Below are positions 11,135 through 22,540 of a DNA stretch of 64,000 bases, piece by piece (within the stretch, counting starts at the first letter, position 1; every line of letters starts with the position of its first letter). The stretch is from Ehretia macrophylla. Taxonomy: Eukaryota; Streptophyta; Magnoliopsida; Boraginales; Ehretiaceae. The position numbers were made by a program, and so were the translations under genes. The notes below the pieces were generated by a model. That model was not told the DNA's origin. It ran no database searches and worked only from the letters and a program-made list of their open reading frames with translations. The stretch covers positions 40,747,712-40,811,711 of the forward strand of contig CM075783.1 in the NCBI GenBank assembly GCA_037974665.1, given 5' to 3'.

Positions 11135-13051
11135 CACTACAAAAAAAAAAAAATTTTGGCGACGACCAAAAGTCATCTCCATATCGTCGCCAAAAGGGTA
11201 TTGGCGACGGCTAGCGACAACGCGGAGATGAAAATTGGCCATCGCCAAAAGTATCATCGCCAATTTGTCGCCCCATTGCCAATTCATCACCTTTGGTGAC
11301 GGCATTTTAGTCCGTTGCCAAATTCATCTCCAAATCGTCTCCCAAAATTGTCATCTCCACACCGTCGCCAATAAAACTCCATCTCCAAACAATTTCCATC
11401 TCCAAACCATCTCCAACTACATTCCGTCTCCGAGCTATCTCCAATAACATTCCGTCTCCAAACTGTCTCCAATCACATTTCGTCTCCAATTATTTAGTCT
11501 CCATGTCTCGCCAATTTTTAAATAATTTTTTTTGGACGATTTCTATAATTAGAATAACAGAATTAAAAGTTCTTTAGAAATGTCAAATTCATATAAAAAA
11601 TTTAATTAAAATGTTGACAATCAATATTTAAATTTAAATAAATAGTCATAAAACATAAATTTAAAATTACAAATTATTTTAATTACATATGTAGCACGAT
11701 ATGTTCTTGAACAATCACATATGTATAACTAAATGGACAAGCTCTAATATTTCTTCACCCAACACTTGCATCTCAAATTCCTTCCATTCTTTGAGGGACA
11801 TGAGGTGTTTTCCCATTGTCATAGTTTGCAGCTTCCTGTACACAAATCAGATATAAAATCTTTAATAAACTTGCCATAAATAAAGTAAAATATGGTCATT
11901 CATATAAGATGTTGGCTTCAATTATAATATTATATAGCATAAATACAAGATAGGAATGAAACGAAACTATATACAAGATAGGAATGAAACGAAACTGTAT
12001 CTTTCTTATACCAATTCTTTCTTTTCTATTGTTTATTATCATATGCTTCTTCCAACTTAGAACTTTAATATCTTGTTTTATATGGTAAATAAGAAATTGA
12101 ACAACATAGGTGATTGTTGCAAACCAAATAAACTGCCGAAATACAGTCCTCCAATTGCAAGACAGAGAGTTAAGTATTGTTTATCTTATTGTTAATTGTC
12201 AAAAAGGCTTCCATTATGACAGCAACTCCTGTGTTTTCCTCAACATAAAAGATATTAGACTCCTAAAGTTAACTTTCTGACATAATTGAAAATGCTTCGT
12301 TTTTCCAGTTTTTGCAACTTTACAAGCTATTAATATGAATGCTCAGAAGCTCAATTATCAAGAAACCTTCCCTTGCCCTGTAATCAAATTACATTAGCAA
12401 TTGGCGCATATATTCTTCTACATCAAACAATGCCATATTCCATATACATACATGCAGTTATGTAATACAAGTCCACATAAACAACCAATTCTAACTCTAT
12501 AATTGAATGCACCCGCAACAAAATTCACAAGAATAAGAACGAACCATACTAAATCTTTTGCATTACGGGCACAAATACTTAAAGTTAATAGAAATCATTA
12601 ACCCCAATAAGTTGTACCACTTGACGGTCTCCTGCAAAAAAAAAAAAATCTAGTTATGTGTATGTTGACGGTCTACTACGTAACACTACATGAATACTCA
12701 TACACACACATTAAGCACACTTATATATACACACCCTACAAATGGAAACTTATATGAATTTCACTCAATAAATTCTTCAATCCCATCCTGAAAAGCAAAA
12801 AAAGAACAAGCAGATTCCAAGTTTAATGGTAACTATCACACCTAAATACCCCTTACATAAAGTATGTCATTTAATTAAAATCGAAAATAAAAAAATAAAA
12901 AAATAACATATTAAAAACCTAAAATTAAAAAACTAAAAAAAAACAAAAAAATAAAAAAAAAAAAAAGAAAAAAAATAACAAAAAACAAAAATAGAAAATG
13001 AAAACAGAGAAGAAAATATTATATATATGTATACATACATACATATATACA

Positions 13052-13087
<36 letters not shown>

Positions 13088-14402
13088 TACATATGTATAT
13101 ATATATATATATGTAAATATATTATATATATTTATATAACAAAAACAATAAAATAAAATTACCTTATGGTTGGGGGAGGGGGCTGTGGGCTGCTGGGATG
13201 GGGGACTGTGGGTCACAGGGTATGGGGGTGGGGACGCTGGGGGGTGCTGTGGGCGGGAGACGGTGGTGGAGGTGGGGTACCGTGGGAGGAAGGGCGGGTT
13301 TGGGGAAGTTTTTTTTTTTTAGTTTGGGAAAGTTCAAATTGAAAAAAAATCTGATGTCTTTTTTTTATTTATTAAAAAGCCCAAATTGGAGACAGACAAG
13401 CTTGGTCCGTCTCCAAAATGGCTCAGTAGCCCAAATTGGAGACAGACAGCTTGGTCCGTCTTCATTTTATGGCTCAACAATTTTTTTAATGTGTAATTAT
13501 TTTTTATTATTATATTATTTTACTATATTTTTTAATGTGGAAGTAATTAATTTTTAGTATGACTTATTATTAAATTAATTATTAATAAAAAATTATTACT
13601 ACTAATTTATAAAATTAGAGAACTATGTAATTAATATTTATCAAATTAAATGAATATAAATTTTAAATTAATCAAATAATTAAATGGATACTTTTGGAGA
13701 CGGTTTACAATATCGTCTCCAAATAGTGACCAATTGGAAACGGTTTACAATTGTCCGTCTTCAAGTAAGTAATTTTTTTTTGTTATGTTTCTTTATTATA
13801 TTTGTTTAATGGATACTAAGAGTGTCATAAAAATTTTAATTTTTAAATAACATATATAAAATAATTTAAACTAATCTTTTAAAATTGAAAATACCTTTAG
13901 AATTATATGAATTTTTTTCTTTTATCAAACTATAACACATAACATTACTAGTTTAATTAATTATTTTAATTAAAAGCAATACATAAACAAAATTTAAATT
14001 AAGTTATTTCATTAATAAATCTTAAGCATTAGTTATTAACAAAACATTGACAACCGCGTAGTAATAAATAAGTCGTCACCACGATGTCGCCAAGTGGTGA
14101 CAGTTTGGAGACGACATAGATAAATCGTCTCCATGTCGTCACTAATTGGAAACGGTTTGGAGACGATTTGGAGATGACATATCTATGTCGTCTCCAAATA
14201 ATCGCCAACTAGTGACTTTTGGAGACAGGTTATAGTGTCGTCTCCACGCCGTCGCCAATTGAAGACGGTATGGAGACGAGTAAGCTATGTCGTCTCCATT
14301 CCATCTCCAATTGGTCACAATTTTTGGTGACAAAAAGTTCCGTCGCTAATTTGGTGACAAATTGGTGACGGACCGTCGCAAAATATAATTTTTCTTGTAG
14401 TA
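11135..14402. mobile_element. CACTA (EnSpm) transposon, non-autonomous
   Basis: The left end CACTACAAAAAAAA and the right end TTTTTCTTGTAGTA form the CACTA terminal inverted repeat, with the last base of the right end mutated from G to A. A 3-bp target duplication TGT flanks it (11132-11134, 14403-14405), as expected for this superfamily. Dense subterminal repeats built on GTCTCCAA/GTCGCCAA and their complement GGAGACG occupy about 11155-11510 and 13375-14390. These are the usual transposase-binding arrays. The 3.27-kb body has no recognisable TPase or TNPA-like gene, so it would need a partner in trans. A short exon-like piece on the minus strand near 11705-11835 after a 'tgtgtacag' acceptor could be captured or remnant coding DNA. 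I do not recognise it. Confidence 0.88.
13020..13135. repeat. TA/CATA microsatellite inside the CACTA element
   Basis: Alternating 'tatatatg' and 'tacatacat' tracts run for about 115 bp, followed 60 bp on by a GGGG-rich stretch (13171-13300). Apparent ORFs over these tracts are low-complexity artefacts. Confidence 0.75.
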
Positions 14403-14405
14403 TGT

Positions 14406-14742
14406 GATTGTCCCAAATTTAGGATTAGTCATTTCAGACAAAATGCATAGAATTAACCTATTCTCGTGTTCTCAGGAATAAACTCATTTATCAAGAGATT
14501 AAAATGTCCTTTGAAAATATATGTACAATAACAAAGGTCAGTCCTCCGTATTATTCTTATTACTATCATTATTAGTATTAGTATTAATATTATACTTATT
14601 GTTATTTACTTCTGATTATTATTATTATTATTATTATTATTATTTAATAGTTTATGAGGATTATTTATTATTTACTAATAATATTACTATTTATTAAATG
14701 ACATAAATGTCCTTTCAAAACATCTTAATAGCAAAAGGGTAA

Positions 14743-14782
<40 letters not shown>

Positions 14783-15722
14783 TAATTATTTTGCAATATG
14801 ATCACTCTGTATTTTCTTTATCATTATCATGTCACTCATTTGTGAAAAATGGAATCTAGAGTCTCTTGTTGAGATAACAATTTCGGAACTATTATCATAA
14901 ATCTTTTTTTTTTCGCTAATCTGGGGCAAATTAGTCACTGCCTACTGATATCGGATGGGACACGCCCGACATGGACAACTATTTTTTTACAATGTTGAGG
15001 TTTTGCCACTTTTTTTTTTTGGCCCCCCACTTCTATGAGATTCAAATCCTGATCACACAATTATCATTGGGAGTTGTCCACCACCATAATACTCTTGAAT
15101 ATCATGTTTAACTTTATTATTTACTGTTGAATATAATAAATAAATACAACAAACTCTTTTTTAACAATTTAAATTTATAGATAAAGTGGTCACTTAATAT
15201 TCTACCAGATCTTAAGTACCCAAAGGTTCGAAGTTCAAAACTCATCGCGTCCATTTTTAAAATTAAGTTCACATACGTGTAAGGATTTTAACTTTTGAAA
15301 TGAGGTAATAATATAATATTTGCCACCTTTGCTTTGCAACAAATTATTGAAAAATACAATTATCTTATATAAATAAATAATAATCTTTTAACAATATATA
15401 ATACGGTGAGTCATTTTACCTAATACTAGTTAGTTTTAGGTAATACAAGTTAAAAACCATCTTCTAACGCGTTCAGTTTTGATCAACTTGTTGCATGCGG
15501 GACATAGAAGACCAAGGACTCATCCATACGAGATCAACCATATTCTTTAGAATCATAAAATCAATTCAAGCCAATAATCATGAGTCTACGTATAGTATTA
15601 AAATACTTGAGATTTTTTACATTGGACTAAAGCATCAAATCTTTTAAGATAATGTTGATTCATTAACATAATAACAGATCTTGAGCACACACAACACAAG
15701 CACAATTACAAGACTTGGAAAC
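14406..15722. other. Intergenic, with ATT microsatellites
   Basis: ATT triplet arrays occur at about 14617-14645 and 14748-14777, and another short mixed one precedes them. A short stretch near 15180-15250 has a pol III B-box-like phrase ('ggttcgaagttcaaaac') but no supporting SINE ends. No gene was seen. Confidence 0.5.
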
Positions 15723-15815
15723 CTACGCAGCAGTGAAAATACACCCTCCGGTAATGGTAAAATTCCTGACTGTATATTGAATTAGATGATCAACGAAAGA
15801 ATTGTTGTCGCCCAT
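15723..15815 (-). CDS. Small hypothetical ORF, 30 aa, second exon of a possible short gene
   Basis: An ATG at 15813-15815 lies 7 bases into an exon that follows a good acceptor ('tttctttcttgcag', exon start 15822). It opens 30 codons, MGDNNSFVDHLIQYTVRNFT then ITGGCIFTAA, to a TAG. Upstream on the same strand is a donor AACTAG|GTAAAGG (exon end 15945), giving a 122-bp intron. A TATA box at 16046-16054 lies about 100 bp before the donor. This promoter, leader exon, intron, ATG order is what the first part of a plant gene looks like. The final codons could instead splice at a GT two bases before the stop, so this may be only a first coding exon. I do not recognise the peptide. Function is unknown and expression unproven. 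Confidence 0.35.
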   Translation of the reverse strand: MGDNNSFVDHLIQYTVRNFTITGGCIFTAA

Positions 15816-16045
15816 CTTCACCCTGCAAGAAAGAAAAGAAACATCATCAATCATCAATCATCAATGGGGGTGGAAAATTAATCAGATTTTACCAACTTAT
15901 CTACAAAGAATAAAAGATAAGAAAAGGACGCACGCCGCCTTTACCTAGTTGTGTCGGCGCAGAGAGATATCGATAACGATTGAGGTTTTTTTCTTTTTCC
16001 TGAAAGAAAGTTAACGATTGAGTTAAAGGAAGGCTTTAGGTCAAT

Positions 16046-16054
16046 CTTATATAG
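16046..16054 (-). promoter_or_regulatory. TATA box of the possible minus-strand gene
   Basis: The minus strand reads CTATATAAG, preceded by a TA microsatellite and followed by a pyrimidine-rich leader. It is correctly spaced for the leader exon ending at 15945. The adjacent TA array weakens the case, because TATA-like strings are easy to find there. Confidence 0.35.
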
Positions 16055-16056
16055 TA

Positions 16057-16060
<4 letters not shown>

Positions 16061-16096
<36 letters not shown>
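16061..16096. repeat. (TA)18 microsatellite
   Basis: An uninterrupted TA dinucleotide array of 36 bases, likely variable in length between individuals. Confidence 0.95.
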
Positions 16097-16097
<1 letters not shown>

Positions 16098-17472
16098 CAA
16101 AGTTGCATATATTTAGGAATTTACCAAAGATGTATATATTACCTTTCATGTATTCCTAATTTCTTATTGTAAACTTCTTATGTATACATACAGAAATCAA
16201 TGAAACAATGATCCTTTTTCCTGGGATATCAATTCTCACATTAAATTTTCTTCCGATCAATCTTGATAAGTTTTATATTTGATTAATCAGGATTATAAGT
16301 CGTTTGAACAAAAAAGTTATCTTTTTCGAAATTTAACACTCCTGATATAAAATTAAGAAATTTCATAGATAAAGTTTCTTGTTATAAAAGAAAGAGATTT
16401 ATGGCCTTTGGCACAGACAAAGAAATATCCTTCTATCACACGCATTCTTGTAGAAATAACATGCATGATGAGTAATACCATTTAGGGTTTTTGGTGATAA
16501 CCATGACCAAAACTGATGAGCACTAGAGAGGCATTAAATTTTATCTAATTATGTGGAAATGCATCAGCTTGATGTTTGATTTAGCAAGAGATTAGGGAAT
16601 TATCTTTACGTTAAATAAGATTATTAAAAAGTTTTTACACCAATGAAAAGTGATACCTTAAAAGATAATTTAGAAAATTAGAGACTATTACAAAAGTTTA
16701 ATGATATATTTGATGTTTCTTAATTGTCCCACTCATTTGATCTCGGCGTGGTTAATAGTAATCAGTGATGTAACGTGTGAGTAACAAATGAGACCCTACC
16801 ACTAATTTGCACAATGCCAGAAAATGCTATATGCTATATGCGGAAAGGTGATTATCAAAAGATTGCTACAAATGCATGTACGAGATCATTTTGGCTCTTC
16901 TTCAGGAATAAAAGACTGAGAGTGATCGAGGAATAAACCATACCATATTTCGATTATCTATAAATCATTTGATACTTTGAGTCAACGATCGGTCTTCTAA
17001 ACAGTTAACATTTTTAAACAATAACCACTTCTTAATTAGGCGGAAAATCAAACATATATTTTTATCCAAAATTTGTCTCTCATACACCGGTCTCTTTCCT
17101 TTAAAGGAGTATTTTGAAATAATTTGGTGAATTTAAAGGAGTAAGTTGTAAATTTGTTTCCTTTCTCTTTCAAAGTGATGAAAAAACTAATAAATATTAG
17201 CTATAATCAGAATTGTGCTTATAAATAATTTCTATTGGCTTCAACCTGAAGTCTTTTGTTTGGCATCTGATATCTGCACTCCAAGCCTTCCTATGAAGTT
17301 TCGGGCTTTAGAAATATATATGGGTGTTAATGTTAGTATTAATTTCGGATTGAGTATTATGTAAATATGGGTGTTAATGCTAGTGTCAATTTCGGCTAAC
17401 CATTTTTGCACCTACATTGCATATTTTGTATTTATAAATCATTTCTGTCTTGAATATACTTTGTTTTGTAAG
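16097..17472. other. Intergenic, nothing recognised
   Basis: AT-rich sequence without a supported ORF, element end or RNA gene. A near-duplicate phrase ('gtgttaatg' with 'ttagtattaatttcggatt' and 'tagtgtcaatttcggctaa') around 17320-17400 suggests a small local duplication. Confidence 0.4.
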
Positions 17473-17480
17473 TTTTCAAC

Positions 17481-17858
17481 CAGGGCCGGCCCAAGCCCTG
17501 GGCTAAAACTTTATCCTAAACTAGTGTCTTTTAATTGAAGTCAAGAGGGCATTAGAGTCCCAAGGCCTGCTCATTAAACGAGCAGGCATTCATCAATAAA
17601 TTAGTTGAAACTCTAAGGCCCCATTGACCCCAATTAAAAGAATTTTTAATTTTTTTTAATGATTGGTTGGGACTCTATCTTTTTGTTAACTTGTACTATT
17701 ATGTTATTTTATAATTCTAATTTTGGTGTTTTTTTTTATTTGTAGTGATTATTTTAGTAGAAAATTTAGAGTTGTTTTTATTGAGAAAAAACCTCTCATT
17801 ATTAAGGCCCCCATTTAAAATATCGTCCAAAGTCTCCAAATTATTTGAGACGGCTCTG
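17481..17858. mobile_element. hAT-type MITE
   Basis: The left end CAGGGCCGGCCCAAG and the reverse complement of the right end (CAGAGCCGTCTCAAAT) share the hAT-like start CAGRGCCG. The flanks TTTTCAAC (17473-17480) and CTTTCAAC (17859-17866) match at 7 of 8 bases, the hAT target duplication length. At 378 bp it has no coding capacity. The single mismatch suggests age. Confidence 0.75.
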
Positions 17859-18053
17859 CTTTCAACCTACTTGAAGTAACTTCCGCTATGTGTTTAGCAT
17901 CAACAAGAAGGTTTAATGTGATAACTTATTTGCTCCTCTGTCATTATGCAGTTATTTGCACTTATACTGAAATATATATGCTATTTTTAATATAATTAAA
18001 TACATCTTGATTCTTGTTAAGTGAATTCTCATACCTATTTTTCTATACTCTAG

Positions 18054-20984
18054 CTTTTATCACGCTGCCGAGGATAAGCCTCCATCTGTCATCCCCTACC
18101 CCCTGGCCCAAAAGACAGAGCATATGTGAGACCTCGAATTTGCTCAAATTTGTAATTGCGTGATTTGACCTGTTTATATGTTATTTGAATTAAAATATGT
18201 TAATTAAGTGATTATAACATCTATTACATGATATGTGAGCATTCATGAAATTTTTATAAAAATTTGTATCGAAAATTTTATCGTTGATATTTATGAATAG
18301 TATTTGAAGCGCACGTCCGCTAAAATTTTGACACAGGTCATTAAAATGTTTTAAATACTACTAGCCTCCATTATTAATAGACCCATATTCTAATAAAAGT
18401 TTTTTTGAAACTGATTAGGAATTTAAATAGACTTTACGGGCGAAAAAGTACGTTTTTAAGCAAAAATAGTGATTTCTGCTACATTTAATTCTTGCGTTGA
18501 CTTTTGTTGACTTAGTATATATTAAATACAAATTATATTTTATCTTAAATATTTCTAAAATGGCACAATTAAAAAATGCATTTAAAAGACATTTGAAAAA
18601 TAAATAATATGAGTTTTTCATCGTCTTTTGCAAAAATAAGCGTTTTATTTTAATCGTAAGTAAATATATGCTTATGAATATTAGTGAACCTCAAAATATA
18701 GCCTACTAAATATATGGTATAAGTTAGATAGGTTTATTATTACTATTTTTGGCTAAAACAACTAAAATATCAAATGTTAACAACTTTGACCAATTCTTTT
18801 TGCATGGCTTTTTACTTAACTTAATATATACTCAAATATCAGTCAAAACACCACAAAAACACACCAAAAACTGTGGCTCATTGGAGGAGAAAGATGAAGA
18901 ACATTTTCAAGGTTTTGCAAAACATTTTTCACATAAAAACTTCATTTCAAGACCAAATCACTTTATTCAAAGCTTTATTTTGCTTGTTGGGCATCCATTC
19001 TACCTATTTCTAGCCTTAGTTTACATCAAAGGTGAGTAAAAAACTAAATCTTATTTTTAAAGTTTGTTCAAATTTTAGTTGATGCATTTGTAGTTGTTAT
19101 TTTGTTAAATTAATGTTAGATTATTGCTTAGTATATGTTAAGGCCCATTTACATGTATTCTTAACTATTTTGAACGGTGGTACCATTTATTTTTATTTTT
19201 TGGGTATTTAAATTGATTTATTGGTTTATAATTGAATAATTGTTATTGTAGTCGTTGGAATTGAATGATTGTTGCTTCTATAGGCTTGTTAATTATTGGG
19301 GAATAATGTTGTAATGCGGAATTTTCGATTTAAATGCCATAGCAAAAGTCTAGAAATTTCAGCAAAGGTGTATTGCCAAAATTAGGATTGTTGGTCTTGT
19401 TTTAGATGACTTTTGGTTGGTTTAAGAGGGGGCTAATGTGCTTGTATTGATGGTTGAGTGATAGGAAGTGGATTGGAATTTGTTTGATTAGTAGATTGTA
19501 AGTTATGAATTTTAGAAGTTTGTGTAGTCTTTCTTTAAAATGTTTAAGTGTTGTCTTTAATTGTTTGATAGTGTTTATGTAGTTGATATTTGGGATTGTC
19601 TTGAGTAGGTTCGAGTTTGAATGCATGATGAAATGTGTGTTGAGTTGGATGGCCTACCTTGTCATCTAACTTTGATGTATTAGAATTGTTTAGTTGTTTA
19701 ATTGATTGTTGAATTTAATAGAGGGGCGACCTTCTTTATTGTTCCCTCTGAGAGTGTTGATTGCATGATTGAGTGATTAGTTGTGCATGCGAATGTTTAT
19801 AACAATTGTTATCGTGCTTGGTTGTGTTGTGTTACCCTAGGATGCCTCGGGCTTGCTAGACGATAACCCGACCACCATGGTCAATTCCCTCACTCATATG
19901 GACGGGGAAATCCATGGGTGTTGGGTCGTACTATCAAGGTTTCTGGATTCTCTTGAGTGGGAGTAACAAGGTGGGAATCTTAAAGTTCGTGAAAGGATTA
20001 GATAGAGTCCAACGGCTTCAAAGGAACAAGTGTATCGTATCCTTACTGATTGTTTACTTTTATTGCTGAATTTGTATTGTTATTAATGTTTATTGTGTGT
20101 TCATTGCTCCTAGGATGATTTCCCAAGTGATAAAGAAAGTAATTCCAAAATATCTTTTGAATCCTCACCGAGCTTTGTTATATATAAGCTCACCCTCATT
20201 CGTTTATTGTCATCAAGTGTAACTGAGCCAGACTTTGGGTATGTCCCTTAGGAAGCTGAGTATGTGCCTTCTGTGGAAGAGTCTTATGTGCCAGAGTCTT
20301 TTCCATGGTGTCTTGGTTGAAGTTCTCTTTTTGATGTCTTGTATATTAGAACATGTTGTATTGTATTTACTTTGAAGTTTATATTGTATAAGATGTTACA
20401 AAGATTGTGAAAAGTACAATTCTAGTCTAGTTTTATATCAAGTATGCATATGTATAGTATAACTTGTGGTATGTTGTTGAAACGGAGGCATATAACTTGT
20501 GGTTGGTATGTTGTATGGTTCTTAATATATGGTGTTGGATGTATTGAATGTTGATGATGGTTGTGGAGTTGTTGAAATTTGGAGTTGGTTGTGTGATGTT
20601 ATAAAGGGTTGGTTCAGAGCACTGTTGTCCATATTACAGACATTATATTGCCAAAATTATGTTGTGTTCATGACTGATCATAAGTGGGGTCGAGTTGGGG
20701 TGTGACAGCATATACAAACTGCGGATGACTTGTCAAGCAAGGTTGTAGATTGCTTGAAGATTCTAGTCAATCTAGAGTTGCTTCAACAGAGACTGTCCAC
20801 GCAAGAGGCAATTCTGGATCATCTTCCTCACCTGCTCAATTGGCATGAATAAATCTATTCCATCTTTCTCACCAGTTGCTCATCCTCGAACTCTGCGGCA
20901 AGGATCTAGCGATCGATCACCTTGCCATTAACATTGATTCTGAATCCAAACGGTTGATTAGTGAGGAAACCAATGACAATAAAG
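18054..20984 (+). pseudogene. Unrecognised gene fragment, exon split by a solo LTR
   Basis: An exon begins after the acceptor 'ttctatactctag' (18054) and reads FYHAAEDKPPSVIPYPLAQK up to 18124. The LTR at 18125-20707 interrupts it. After the second target copy GCATA, the frame resumes at 20713 with TADDLSSKVVDCLKILVNLE and runs on to TAA at 20850-20852. The frame is exactly maintained when the LTR and one GCATA are removed. A second open stretch, LLILELCGKDLAIDHLAINI, follows another good acceptor ('ctttctcaccag') and ends at a GT donor (20985). It may be the next exon or the same exon after a frameshift. I do not recognise the protein. The predicted segment is largely hydrophilic and helical, without a known motif. 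Confidence 0.5.
18125..20707 (+). mobile_element. Solo LTR, Ty3 Tekay-like, divergent subfamily
   Basis: It starts TGTGAGACCTCG and ends GGGGTGTGACA, with an identical 5-bp target duplication GCATA on both sides (18120-18124, 20708-20712). The 2583-bp length and an internal block ending 'tgttgggtcgta' resemble the LTRs of the chromovirus at 44151-54098, but overall it is clearly diverged from them. No internal retrotransposon sequence is present, so it is the product of LTR-LTR recombination. Confidence 0.85.
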
Positions 20985-21531
20985 GTATATTTTGTAGAAT
21001 AGACATAATTCCTTCTCCATTTTTCACCTTTTTCAAAAGGATCTTTTTAGTTTATTATTATTTTTTAATATTGTGGTAATTGCAATTAGTTAGAGCTAAG
21101 TGACACGAGTCAAGTGCAAACCATTATGCGCAGCCTCCTGTTTCTCGAGGCTAAGGATGGGACTAGCCAGTAACACTAGGTCGACAAGTATGAATAAGTG
21201 AAACATAACAAGTTCGAGAAGGTTGGATGTTGAGTTTGATTCACATGTTCGTAAACAGTAGGCATAAGTGCGCCCCGTATGGGTAGAGGCTACTCAACGT
21301 GGTGCTCGAGTGATGGGTCCCTGTCAATACGTGAAATGAAGTGACATGAAGCTCCTGTTAGATCCCCTATAGTGTTGTTTGAACTTAGGTTTTAAGTGGA
21401 ATTTGCTTGGGGATGAAAATCGTTCCTGAACATTCATGGCTATGTGTTTGGTATCGCGTAAGGCATATGCGGCAGAGACATGGTCATTTTTTAAGCCATT
21501 TCAGTTGGGTCAATGTCGAAGATAGCAGGAC
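20985..21531. other. Intergenic, unassigned
   Basis: A less AT-rich stretch (21090-21530) with no supported reading frame. It directly abuts the plastid rRNA fragment, so some of it could also be organellar or filler DNA, but I could not assign it. Confidence 0.35.
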
Positions 21532-21662
21532 AGAATTTCACTATCTTAGCATAGTTAGAGTTACTGTCGCCGTTTACCGAGGCTTCTATTCAAAGCTTAT
21601 AACACTTCTCCTTCTGACCTTCCAGCATCAGGAAGATGTCAGACTCTATATACTGTGTTACC
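21532..21662 (-). pseudogene. Plastid-type 23S rRNA fragment (NUPT)
   Basis: The plus strand carries 'gaatttcactatcttagcat', then 'gagttactgtcgccgtttac', then 'cgaggcttctattcaaagct' and 'ccttctgaccttccagcatc'. This is the reverse complement of the conserved peptidyl-transferase-proximal region of bacterial-type 23S rRNA. The 'aggagaagtgttataagctt' phrase on the minus strand looks plastid rather than mitochondrial, from memory. Several differences from the conserved core are transitions, as expected for old nuclear plastid DNA. It covers only about 130 bp and is not a working rRNA gene. Confidence 0.75.
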
Positions 21663-22531
21663 ACACAAACAACATAGCTATTATCATTTTTTCAGCTAAA
21701 GTATTATTATATATCACTCCTTTATACTTTTTTATATAACAAAATTTTGATTATATACATAAAAAAGTTTGATATTCAATACAAAAAATTTTATAATACA
21801 AAAGATGAGTGAAGGGTGACATAAACTATTGCTTTTCTAGCAATATAGTACCTTAGATAATAAGCTAAACAACAACAAATTATTAACATATTCCCTAGAT
21901 AAAATTATAAATGTGTATCATGTGAAAAGACATGAACTTGGTAACATTTCTAAGGAACAATTTGATGACAACAATCAATATATTATCTAAAGCAAGCTTC
22001 AACACTTATTAATTTGACACAAATATATCCAAAAACCAAAAAATAGAAATAGTCAAATTGATAAATTGACAAGGTAATAGGATGATCTAGCATTCATAAC
22101 AAAACGATTAGATAACTAAAATTTACGTGTATAGCAGGCGAGTTTTAAATAAGTATTTTAATAACTTAGAATAGTCAAATGTATAACTAAAAATTGACGT
22201 CATCCATATAGAAGTGATATTTTAAGTTATTTTACCAACATTGGAGTGTAATAATATTAAACTATTAGTTGCCCTAATTCAAAATGTAGGCAAAGTAAAA
22301 CGAAAAATGATAAAGACTCATAAGTGATCAAAGGGGAAAGAAAGCTGCAAATTGCAAGGGATTTTTAGATGAGAAACATTATCTATAAAATGTGTAAAAT
22401 TTGTTATAGCAATAAGAATTTTTGTTGAATAAAAGTTTGCCTTAAATTGAACCCTTAAAATTATAGGATAATGTTATCATTAACGTGAAATGTTGAACAT
22501 CACTTAAAAAGTCAAGAAACAACAAGGACTA
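21663..22531. other. AT-rich intergenic sequence
   Basis: No gene or element termini seen. It ends at the target site of the next MULE. Confidence 0.4.
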
Positions 22532-22540
22532 TTAGCAAAA

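Noticed and set aside
13198..13557. 119-codon Gly/Trp-rich ORF in the CACTA element
   Set aside because: It is produced by a GGGG-rich tract followed by poly-T and subterminal repeats. No splice context or motif.
15180..15260. Possible second SINE (B-box-like phrase)
   Set aside because: No A box at the right distance, no A-tail and no target duplication.
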